Shown here piece by piece: positions 8,532-15,329 of a stretch of 36,825 bases of DNA; the stretch's first letter is position 1; each line of letters starts with the position of its first letter. Below the pieces are notes generated by a model that searched no databases, had not been told where the DNA came from, and was given only the letters and a program-made list of their open reading frames with translations. The DNA comes from Flavobacterium xinjiangense (GTDB lineage: Bacteria; Bacteroidota; Bacteroidia; Flavobacteriales; Flavobacteriaceae), in contig NZ_FRCL01000015.1 of NCBI RefSeq assembly GCF_900142885.1, positions 39,809-76,633 of the forward strand, in the 5' to 3' direction. Both the position numbers and the translations under genes were made by a program.

Positions 8532-8571
8532 TTTGTACCTCAAGTTTTTTGAGGTACAAATGAAGTACAAA
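8532..8571. repeat. three copies of TTTGTACYTCA, two direct and one inverted
   Basis: On the minus strand TTTGTACTTCA (8571-8561) is followed directly by TTTGTACCTCA (8560-8550). A third copy, on the plus strand, lies at 8532-8542 and forms with the second a hairpin of 12-bp arms (8532-8543 and 8549-8560, 5-nt loop). The first copy overlaps the -7 box of the predicted int-operon promoter, so these are candidate operators. Confidence 0.75.
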
Positions 8572-8599
8572 TTTAATCAAAATAAAGCATAATATCCAA
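8568..8599 (-). promoter_or_regulatory. predicted promoter of the HTH-int operon
   Basis: On the minus strand TTG (8599-8597), 21 bp, then TAAATTTG (8575-8568), a match to the Bacteroidetes -33/-7 pattern. Transcription would begin near 8562, giving a leader of about 100 nt that contains the hairpin at 8532-8560 and the 10-bp-period array. Confidence 0.55.
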
Positions 8600-8615
8600 A
8601 AGAAAGTACAAGAAA

Positions 8616-8656
8616 AAACGAGTTAAAATATTGATAATCAATATTTTAACTCGTTT
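8616..8656 (-). terminator. rho-independent terminator downstream of mnmE
   Basis: Perfect 19-bp inverted repeat (8616-8634 and 8638-8656) with a 3-nt loop. Read on the minus strand it is followed by a run of T (complement of A at 8613-8618), as expected for the terminator of mnmE, whose stop is 32 bp upstream. It lies on the ICE side of the presumed attachment site, so it may be supplied by the element. Confidence 0.7.
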
Positions 8657-8687
8657 GTTTGTTGTTGTTTTGTGATATTTTGTTCTG

Positions 8688-8705
8688 TTATTTTCCGATG
8701 CAGAA
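8688..8705 (-). other. candidate ICE attachment site (mnmE 3' end)
   Basis: The last 18 bases of mnmE encode FCIGK-stop and read TTCTGCATCGGAAAATAA. The SGI1 family of integrative islands uses this same site at the end of mnmE (also called trmE or thdF), with cores of the form TTCTGTATCGGTAAGTAA. An integrase lies about 0.8 kb away with all other ICE genes on that side, so this is the likely junction. The exact crossover cannot be fixed without the other end of the element. Confidence 0.55.
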
Positions 8706-10088
8706 ATTTGCAAATATGTTTCCTAGTAACTCATCATTAGTAACCTGACCGGTAATCATCCCAAAATGATACAAAGCTTCTTTGATATCCAAAGCCATTA
8801 AGTCGCTTGATAAGTTGGTTTCGAGCCCAAATTTTACTTTTTGTATTTCGTCTAAAGCTTTTAGTAAAGAATCGTAATGTCTTGTATTGGTTACGATTGT
8901 CTCATTGTTACGTAAAGCACCTGTATTTACAAACGAGAGCAATTGATTCTTTAAATTCTCGACTCCAATATTCTCTTTTGCGGAAATTGTTTCGAGTTTA
9001 ATGCTTAATGTTTCCAGTTGTTTTCGGATGTTTAGTATTTCATTTTCTGAAAGCAAATCTATTTTATTGATAACAACAACCAACGGTTTCAAAGGAAATT
9101 GATTCTTGATTTTTTCAATTTCTATGATGTATTCAGAGCTTTGAACTTTAAACTTTAAGCTTTCAAACAAATACAAAACGACCTGCGCTTGTTCAATCTT
9201 TTCGAAAGTTTTACGAATCCCAATGCTTTCCACTACATCTTCCGTTTCACGGATTCCGGCGGTGTCTATGAATCTAAAACCGATTCCACCAATCACTAAT
9301 TCATCTTCAATAGTATCGCGCGTTGTTCCGGCAATTTCTGAAACGATGGCACGTTCTTCGTTTAATAAAGCATTCAAAAGTGTCGATTTTCCCACATTGG
9401 GTTCACCTACAATCGCCACAGGAATTCCGTTTTTGATCACATTTCCTACAGCGAATGAATCAATCAAGCGTTTTAAGACAAATTCAATTCTGTTTAATAA
9501 TTCATGAAATTGAGTTCTGTCGGCAAATTCTACATCTTCTTCGGCAAAATCAAGTTCAAGTTCTATTAGCGAAGCAAAGTTCAACAACTCTTCTCTCAAT
9601 TTGGCAATTTCATTAGAAAAACCGCCTCGCATTTGTTGCATCGCAATTTGGTGTGAAGCTTCATTATCAGAGGAAATTAGATCTGCAACGGCTTCGGCTT
9701 GAGATAAATCAAGTTTGCCGTTTAGAAAGGCTCTTAAAGTAAATTCACCAGGATCAGCCATACGGCATCCTTTTCGAAGCAATAACTGAATGATTTGCTG
9801 TTGTATATAAGTAGAGCCATGACAAGAAATCTCAATAGTATTTTCGCCCGTGTAGGAATTCGGACCTTTGAATATAGAAACCAATACTTCATCTAGTGTT
9901 TTAGTGTCATCAATAATATGACCAAGGTGCAAAGTATGTGTTTTTTGTGTGGTTAACTCTTTATTTTTAATAGAACGAAAAACGGTATTACCAATAGTAA
10001 TTGCATCTTCGCCTGAAATCCGAATTACGGCTATCGCTCCAGCTCCCGATGGGGTTGCTAATGCTACTATGGAATCATGAGGTATCAT
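8688..10088 (-). CDS. mnmE: tRNA uridine-5-carboxymethylaminomethyl modification GTPase MnmE
   Basis: A 466-residue GTPase that works with MnmG to modify U34 of certain tRNAs. Visible parts: the N-terminal formyl-THF-binding domain (IVALATPSGAGAIAVIRISG); the helical domain with GEFTLRAFLNGKLDLSQAEA; the G domain with G1 GEPNVGKST (228-236), TTRDT (255-259), DTAG (275-278) and NKID (341-344); and the invariant C-terminal CIGK (463-466) whose Cys is catalytic. The start at 10088 (MIPHDSIVALATPSG) was preferred over an upstream in-frame codon at 10136, which lies at the promoter. The gene is complete despite being at the ICE junction. Residues about 310-318 (LKFKVQSSE) look like an insertion from a dispersed repeat. 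Confidence 0.97.
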   Translation of the reverse strand: MIPHDSIVALATPSGAGAIAVIRISGEDAITIGNTVFRSIKNKELTTQKTHTLHLGHIIDDTKTLDEVLVSIFKGPNSYTGENTIEISCHGSTYIQQQIIQLLLRKGCRMADPGEFTLRAFLNGKLDLSQAEAVADLISSDNEASHQIAMQQMRGGFSNEIAKLREELLNFASLIELELDFAEEDVEFADRTQFHELLNRIEFVLKRLIDSFAVGNVIKNGIPVAIVGEPNVGKSTLLNALLNEERAIVSEIAGTTRDTIEDELVIGGIGFRFIDTAGIRETEDVVESIGIRKTFEKIEQAQVVLYLFESLKFKVQSSEYIIEIEKIKNQFPLKPLVVVINKIDLLSENEILNIRKQLETLSIKLETISAKENIGVENLKNQLLSFVNTGALRNNETIVTNTRHYDSLLKALDEIQKVKFGLETNLSSDLMALDIKEALYHFGMITGQVTNDELLGNIFANFCIGK

Positions 10089-10106
10089 ATTGTATTCAAT
10101 TTTATG

Positions 10107-10136
10107 CAAAAGTAAGTAAAACTTATATGACAGCAA
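10107..10136 (-). promoter_or_regulatory. mnmE promoter
   Basis: On the minus strand TTG (10136-10134), exactly 19 bp, then TACTTTTG (10114-10107). This is a full match to the Bacteroidetes TTG-N19-TAnnTTTG consensus, ending 18 bp before the chosen mnmE ATG. Confidence 0.7.
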
Positions 10137-10253
10137 GACCTACTTATAGAACCATTGTCTTAAATTAGGGTTAAAAACTACTATGTGAGTTAATTACTGG
10201 ATTAATTTGTTTATTTTTTGTAAATTTAAGTGAATAATTGATTAATAAATATC

Positions 10254-11084
10254 ATGAAAAAAATTCTATTTCCAACGGACTTTTCTGAAGCTTCTATAAA
10301 TGCATTCATTTATGCCTTAAAATTAGCCGATAGCATAAAAGGGGAGATTATCACTTTGCATGTTTATGATGTACCTCAAGTAGGTTATAATAATGTTCCA
10401 GGTGTTTTGAATGAAATTTATGATATTGTAGAGTTGGGTAATTTTGAGAATTATAAAGACCAAATTCCTTTTTTGAGAAGAATTGCAGAACAAAATAATA
10501 TGGAACATATTAAAATTAGCAATGTTCTCGATAATGGTAATTTAATCAGTAAAACAGTAAAAATTGTTAAGGACGAGGATATTGATTACGTTGTTATGGG
10601 CACAAAGGGAGCAACCAGCTTAAAAGAAACTTTCTTGGGAACTGCAACTACAAAAGTGATGAATGCTACTAAAGCCATAGTGTTTGCCATACCAGAAAAT
10701 TGTAAGTACAAGCAAATAAAAAAAATACTTTTCCTTACCAAATACAATTATGAAGATATCAAAGTGCTAAAAAAAGTAGTCGAATTTGCAACCGTATTTG
10801 AGGCACATATTGATTGCTTGCATGTGAAATCACCTCATCAAAAGGATAATGATACTTTTAAAGAAGAATGGCACAAAATTGCCAAGGATCAAGACATTAC
10901 TTTGCATACCATCAGTAATAATGATGTTGAGGGTATAGTGCTGGAATTCATAGATTTAAATGAAATCGATATGATTACAATGCATGTTTATCATAAGAAT
11001 TTTTTAGAAAAATTATTCCAAGTTAGCCTTTCAAAAAAACTAGCTTTTCATGTTAATATTCCAATTCTTGCCATTCCCGAATAA
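10254..11084 (+). CDS. universal stress protein, tandem-domain UspA family
   Basis: A 276-residue protein made of two UspA-like domains (about 1-145 and 155-276). The first starts with the family signature KKILFPTDFSEASINAFIYAL and carries a full ATP-binding motif, GTKG-x9-GT (GTKGATSLKETFLGTAT, about residues 118-134). The second, degenerate domain has no clear nucleotide motif and ends in the usual HVNIPILAIPE strand. Family members bind ATP and support survival under energy or oxygen stress; the specific role is not known. A close paralogue follows 173 bp downstream on the same strand, so the pair arose by duplication. Confidence 0.92.
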   Translation: MKKILFPTDFSEASINAFIYALKLADSIKGEIITLHVYDVPQVGYNNVPGVLNEIYDIVELGNFENYKDQIPFLRRIAEQNNMEHIKISNVLDNGNLISKTVKIVKDEDIDYVVMGTKGATSLKETFLGTATTKVMNATKAIVFAIPENCKYKQIKKILFLTKYNYEDIKVLKKVVEFATVFEAHIDCLHVKSPHQKDNDTFKEEWHKIAKDQDITLHTISNNDVEGIVLEFIDLNEIDMITMHVYHKNFLEKLFQVSLSKKLAFHVNIPILAIPE

Positions 11085-11218
11085 GAATTAACTATTGCGT
11101 TACTCATTTATACGTACCCATTTGATTATCAAAATAGTAAGATAATTTTTGTTTATTTTTTTTGATATTAATAGTTAAATACCTGATAATTATAATGTTA
11201 AATCTTTAATATAATGCT

Positions 11219-11226
11219 TATCTTTG
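11219..11226 (+). promoter_or_regulatory. -7 box of the second usp gene
   Basis: TATCTTTG fits TAnnTTTG and lies 31 bp before the ATG at 11258. The -33 element is weak (TTA at 11198-11200). The separate promoter suggests the two usp genes are not simply one operon. Confidence 0.4.
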
Positions 11227-11257
11227 ATAGAAGAACTAATTTTAAATACTTGCTAAA

Positions 11258-12091
11258 ATGAAAAGAATCCTATTTCCCACTGACTTTTCTGAAGTTGCCA
11301 CAAATGCTTTTGTGCATGCTTTAGAATTTGCAAAAATAGTTCATGGAGAACTCATTTTGTTGCATACATTTGAATTACCGGTTTTTGATAATCAGTTTTT
11401 TCCCGAAAATTATGCTGTAATTTATGATTCTCTGGAACTATCGCAATTTGATATGTTTAAAGAAGAGATTCCAAAGCTGCGGACAATTGCTGAAGAACGC
11501 AATCTGGACAAAATAAAAATGTCTCACCGACTTATGGATGGTGATTTATTGTTTAATATCAAAAGATCCATTAAGGAAGACAAAATTGATTTTGTAATAA
11601 TGGGTACTTCCGGAGCAACTGGATGGGAATCGTTTTTCTTGGGCACAAATACAGGTTCAGCAATAGCAAACATTGATATCCCTATGTTATGTATACCATT
11701 AGAAGCAAAATTCAAAAAAATTGAAACGATTGGATTTACAACTCGTTTCAGAGCTAAAGATAAAAAAGCACTTAAAACAGTTTTAGACATTGCAAAAAAA
11801 ACAAATGCTAAAGTAAAATGTCTCTATGTGAAAACAAATGAATCTGATGTGTCAAAAGATACAATAGATAAATGGGAAACGGAGTTCATGCAAGAACCAA
11901 TTGAGTTTTTTGTTATCAATAGCGACCAGGTAAAAGAAACAATTTTAGACTTTATTTTATATAAAGAGATTGATATATTGACTATGCTTACTTATAAGAG
12001 AGGTTTCTTTGAAGGATTATTTAAACCTAGTTTCACTAAAAAAATGGCTACAAATTTTGACATTCCAATTTTAGCTATCCATATTGATTGA
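11258..12091 (+). CDS. universal stress protein, tandem-domain UspA family (paralogue)
   Basis: A 277-residue two-domain Usp protein, colinear with its upstream neighbour from KRILFPTDFSEVATNAFVHAL to the C-terminal FDIPILAIHID. The ATP-binding motif GTSG-x9-GT (GTSGATGWESFFLGTNT) is intact in the first domain; the second domain is degenerate. The two paralogues have diverged substantially outside these blocks, so the duplication is not recent. It carries its own candidate -7 box and ends 62 bp before the MutS-family gene, which has its own promoter. Confidence 0.92.
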   Translation: MKRILFPTDFSEVATNAFVHALEFAKIVHGELILLHTFELPVFDNQFFPENYAVIYDSLELSQFDMFKEEIPKLRTIAEERNLDKIKMSHRLMDGDLLFNIKRSIKEDKIDFVIMGTSGATGWESFFLGTNTGSAIANIDIPMLCIPLEAKFKKIETIGFTTRFRAKDKKALKTVLDIAKKTNAKVKCLYVKTNESDVSKDTIDKWETEFMQEPIEFFVINSDQVKETILDFILYKEIDILTMLTYKRGFFEGLFKPSFTKKMATNFDIPILAIHID

Positions 12092-12126
12092 TGTTGAATT
12101 AGGCTTCAAGCCGAGATCTATTTCGT

Positions 12127-12134
12127 TATATTTG
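12127..12134 (+). promoter_or_regulatory. -7 box of the MutS-family gene
   Basis: TATATTTG matches TAnnTTTG and ends 19 bp before the ATG at 12154. A TTC at 12105-12107 sits at the right distance (19 bp) for the -33 element. Confidence 0.5.
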
Positions 12135-12153
12135 CAGTTCATCAAAATGAAAC

Positions 12154-13926
12154 ATGGAAGTATATAAATCGAAAAAAGAAAGCTATTCAGCCCAATTAAA
12201 TACAATAAACAAAAAGTACAATAGCATCAGTTTTTTTAGACTGTTAACTATTGTACTTTTTTTAGTTTCCATCTATTATTACATTCAAACAAGCCAAGCG
12301 TTTTTGATTGTTTTGGGTATTTTGTTTTTTGGATCATTTATTCTTTTAATGCGTTTTCACTCGAAATTATCTTTTCAAAAACAAATATTGATTGCTCTAA
12401 TTGAAATTAATGGCAATGAAATATCCTATTTAGAAAGAAAAAAAATTGCTTTTGAAAACGGACAGGAATTCAATGATTTTCATCATCCTTATGCATACGA
12501 TTTAGATATTTTTGGAGAACATTCCCTGTTTCAGAACCTAAACAGAACAGCAACATTTATTGGTAAAAAGACATTGGCAAAACAACTTTTAACTCTTTTG
12601 CCAAATGATGAAATTTTGAAAAATCAAAAAGCCATTAAAGAATTATCCAAAAAGTTAGATTGGCGTCAGGAATTCTTGGCTTTCGCCAAAATAAGCCAGG
12701 ATACGAAATCCAGTTATGAAACTTTATTGAAGTGGAGCAAGTTTCAAAGTACGCCTTTATCAAAAGCAACTGTGTTGATTTCTTATATTTCACCTATTCT
12801 ATTCTTTGGCGTTTTTATCACTTATTTAGTGACATCAAAGACAGTTTTTGTATCCTATTTAGCGTATCTGTTTGTTTTTAATTTAGCATTTATGGGTAGA
12901 TTTTTGAGACGTATTCAAATTGAAATTGCCAATGCAGAGAACGTCGACAAAATCATCAATCAATACAGTTTGCTGGTAGAAAAAATTGAGAAAGAAACTT
13001 TCGAATCTCAAAAACTGATTGATTTGCAACAAAAACTGACCTATAAAAAAGAAAATGCCAGTGTTCATCTGAAACAATTGGCTGTTTTATTTTCGAAAAT
13101 GGACAGTATCGGTAATTTTGTAACCGCATTAGTATTCAACGGAACTTTCCTTTTTAATCTTCATGTTTTACAATCTTTAATACAATGGAAAAAGGATCAT
13201 GCAGAAGCGCTCGAAGATTGGTTAGAAGTGATTGGTGAATTTGAGATGTTGAATAGCTTGGGTAATTTATCCTATAATAATCCGGAGTTTACTTATCCAA
13301 TTATAAATACAAATTTCGAAATTGATTTCTCTAATCTTAGTCATCCATTGTTGAATGAAAAAACGAGGGTAGGGAATGAGGTGAGTTTTCATCCCCAATC
13401 TTTCATGATTTTGACGGGTTCTAACATGTCAGGCAAAAGTACTTTTCTGCGCAGCTTAGGGATTAATATGGTGTTGTCAGGAATGGGATCGGCAGTTTGT
13501 GCCAGCAGTGCGAATGTACATCCTTTACCAGTTTTGGTTTCTATGCGATTATCAGATTCCTTATCCGACAGTGAATCGTATTTCTTTGCCGAAATAAAGC
13601 GTTTAAAACAAATTATGGATGAACTTGAAGATAGACCTGCTTTTGTTTTATTAGACGAAATATTAAGAGGAACCAATTCTGATGATAAACGAAATGGAAC
13701 CATAGAAGTAGTCAAAAAAGTGATTGCAAAAAGGGCCATTGGTGCCATTGCAACGCATGATATCGAAGTTTGTTTGACCACGAATGACTTTCCAGATACA
13801 CTAATCAATAAATGTTTTGAAGTCGAAATACACAATGATGAATTACATTTTGACTACAAACTTCGGGATGGAATCTGTAAAAATCGAAGTGCTACTTTCC
13901 TGATGAAAAAAATGGGAGTGATTTAG
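12154..13926 (+). CDS. membrane-anchored MutS-family ATPase
   Basis: A 590-residue protein. The C-terminal third is a MutS ATPase domain: Walker A GSNMSGKST (about residues 421-429), the signature region RLSDSLSDSESYFFAEIKRLK, Walker B FVLLDEILRGTNSDDK (about 500-515) and the switch ATHDIEV. The N-terminal part has no mismatch-recognition domain. Instead it shows two membrane helices at about residues 27-66, a further hydrophobic pair at about 205-245, and a shorter one near 320. The central clamp or lever region is present only in reduced form. Such MutS-related membrane proteins are widespread in Bacteroidetes, but a role in mismatch repair has not been shown to my knowledge, and the domain loss argues against it. 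Confidence 0.85.
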   Translation: MEVYKSKKESYSAQLNTINKKYNSISFFRLLTIVLFLVSIYYYIQTSQAFLIVLGILFFGSFILLMRFHSKLSFQKQILIALIEINGNEISYLERKKIAFENGQEFNDFHHPYAYDLDIFGEHSLFQNLNRTATFIGKKTLAKQLLTLLPNDEILKNQKAIKELSKKLDWRQEFLAFAKISQDTKSSYETLLKWSKFQSTPLSKATVLISYISPILFFGVFITYLVTSKTVFVSYLAYLFVFNLAFMGRFLRRIQIEIANAENVDKIINQYSLLVEKIEKETFESQKLIDLQQKLTYKKENASVHLKQLAVLFSKMDSIGNFVTALVFNGTFLFNLHVLQSLIQWKKDHAEALEDWLEVIGEFEMLNSLGNLSYNNPEFTYPIINTNFEIDFSNLSHPLLNEKTRVGNEVSFHPQSFMILTGSNMSGKSTFLRSLGINMVLSGMGSAVCASSANVHPLPVLVSMRLSDSLSDSESYFFAEIKRLKQIMDELEDRPAFVLLDEILRGTNSDDKRNGTIEVVKKVIAKRAIGAIATHDIEVCLTTNDFPDTLINKCFEVEIHNDELHFDYKLRDGICKNRSATFLMKKMGVI

Positions 13927-13970
13927 TTAGAAATTAAGACTCTTAGATTATTAGATTTCAAAGTTAAGTT

Positions 13971-13999
13971 GAGATTCCTTCTTCGTCGGAATGACAAAA
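13971..13999. repeat. dispersed intergenic repeat fragment
   Basis: GAGATTCCTTCTTCGTCGGAATGACA-like sequence with short complementary ends (ATTCC / GGAAT). Sequences of this kind recur between genes in flavobacterial genomes (from recall). Only one copy is seen in this window. Confidence 0.35.
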
Positions 14000-14017
14000 A
14001 CTAAAAGGAATAAAAGC

Positions 14018-14053
14018 AAAAAACCGTCTCGTAATTAAACGAGACGGTTTTTT
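14018..14053. terminator. bidirectional rho-independent terminator
   Basis: Perfect 15-bp arms (14018-14032 and 14039-14053) with a GC-rich core CCGTCTCG, a 6-nt loop, and A-run/T-run flanks on both sides. It lies between the convergent MutS-family gene (ends 13926) and dnaN (ends 14104) and can serve both. Confidence 0.9.
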
Positions 14054-14103
14054 AAATATAAAAATGGTTTGGTTAATAGCGTATTTTAAATTCTAAATAG
14101 TGG

Positions 14104-15222
14104 TTAGCTATTTAGCATTACTGGCATTACAAGCATGGTTACCGTTTCACCTTCTTCTAATCCATCAACAGGAGTCAAAATTCCGGCTCTGTTTGGTAAA
14201 GACATTTCAAGCATAATCATATCTGATTGCAAGTTAGTCAGCATTTCCGTAAGAAAACGAGAGTTATATCCTATTTGCATATCATCACCTTGATAATCAC
14301 AAGTCAATCTTTCTTCTGCTTTATTCGAATAGTCGATATCTTCAGCAGAAACATTCAATTCAGCACCAGCAATTTTCAAACGAATTTGGTGCGTAGTTTT
14401 ATTAGAGAAAATCGCAACACGACGAACAGAGCTCAAAAATTGAGAACGGTCGATCATTAATTTATTTGGATTCTCTTTTGGTATTACCGCTTCATAATTT
14501 GGATATTTTCCATCAATCAAACGACACATCAAAATGTAGTTATCAAAAGAAAAAGTAGCATTCGAATCGTTGTATTCAATTTTTACTTCAGCATCTGAAC
14601 TCGTAAGAATATTTTTTAAGATAGTCAAAGGTTTCTTTGGCATAATAAAATCGGCCACTTGAGAAGCCACAACATCTGTACGGGCATATTTTACTAATTT
14701 GTGAGCATCAGTAGCTACAAATGTCAATCCTTGTGGTGAAAACTGAAAGAATACACCGGACATCACAGGACGTAAATCGTCATTTCCGGCAGCAAAAATA
14801 GTTTTGCTGATAGCAGTTGCCAAAACATCGGCAGGAACTAATGTTACAGAAGGATCATCTAAGTTTACAGATTTAGGAAATTCATTTCCCGGAGCATAGG
14901 CCAAAGCATATTTTCCAGAATTAGAACTAATTTCAATTGTACTATTTTCTTCAACAGTGAAAGTTAGCGGCTGCTCAGGAAATGTTTTAAGGATTTCCAA
15001 AAGTAATTTTGCCGGTACAGCAACACTTCCTTTGCTTGTTGAATCTATAGTTAAAGCGGCTGACATAGTTGTTTCTAAATCGGATGCAGAAACCGTCAAT
15101 ACATTCTGATCTAAATCAAATAGAAAATTATCTAAAATAGGTAAAGTATTGCTACTGTTGATAACGTTACCTAAAACTTGTAATTGTTTCAATAAGTACG
15201 AACTCGATACTATAAATTTCAT
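14104..15222 (-). CDS. dnaN: DNA polymerase III beta subunit (sliding clamp)
   Basis: A 372-residue protein of normal length for the bacterial beta clamp, the ring that tethers DNA polymerase III to DNA. Recognisable parts are the N-terminal domain start MKFIVSSSYLLKQLQVLGNVI, the LPILDNFLF strand, the second-domain segment RPVMSGVFFQFSPQGLTFVATDAHKL, and the C-terminal segment VDGLEEGETVTMLVMPVML, where family members normally end in a P-M-x-L motif. Here the extreme end is VMPVMLNS, slightly extended. It has its own -7 box (TATATTTG, 15290-15283 on the minus strand) about 60 bp upstream. It is not next to dnaA in this window. Confidence 0.97.
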   Translation of the reverse strand: MKFIVSSSYLLKQLQVLGNVINSSNTLPILDNFLFDLDQNVLTVSASDLETTMSAALTIDSTSKGSVAVPAKLLLEILKTFPEQPLTFTVEENSTIEISSNSGKYALAYAPGNEFPKSVNLDDPSVTLVPADVLATAISKTIFAAGNDDLRPVMSGVFFQFSPQGLTFVATDAHKLVKYARTDVVASQVADFIMPKKPLTILKNILTSSDAEVKIEYNDSNATFSFDNYILMCRLIDGKYPNYEAVIPKENPNKLMIDRSQFLSSVRRVAIFSNKTTHQIRLKIAGAELNVSAEDIDYSNKAEERLTCDYQGDDMQIGYNSRFLTEMLTNLQSDMIMLEMSLPNRAGILTPVDGLEEGETVTMLVMPVMLNS

Positions 15223-15282
15223 CTGTTATATTTTATTTTTTTGGTATACTTTTTATTTTATTTTTAAAAACCATACATTTTA

Positions 15283-15290
15283 CAAATATA
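15283..15290 (-). promoter_or_regulatory. -7 box of dnaN
   Basis: Minus-strand TATATTTG matches TAnnTTTG and lies 60 bp upstream of the dnaN ATG. No good -33 TTG is seen at 19 bp. Confidence 0.4.
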
Positions 15291-15329
15291 TCGTAAAGTA
15301 CTTTAGTATGGAAAATTTTTTATTAACAT

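Noticed and set aside
8616..8656. The perfect inverted repeat as the recombination core of the ICE
   Set aside because: The A/T-run on its mnmE-distal side and position just after mnmE fit a terminator better; a role in recombination is not excluded.
12100..12115. GGCTT-C-AAGCC between the second usp gene and the MutS-family gene as a terminator
   Set aside because: The stem is only five base pairs and no T-run follows; a promoter overlaps the downstream part.
13389..13835. A 148-codon frame on the minus strand inside the MutS-family gene
   Set aside because: It is fully antisense to the conserved ATPase motifs of a clearly coding gene.
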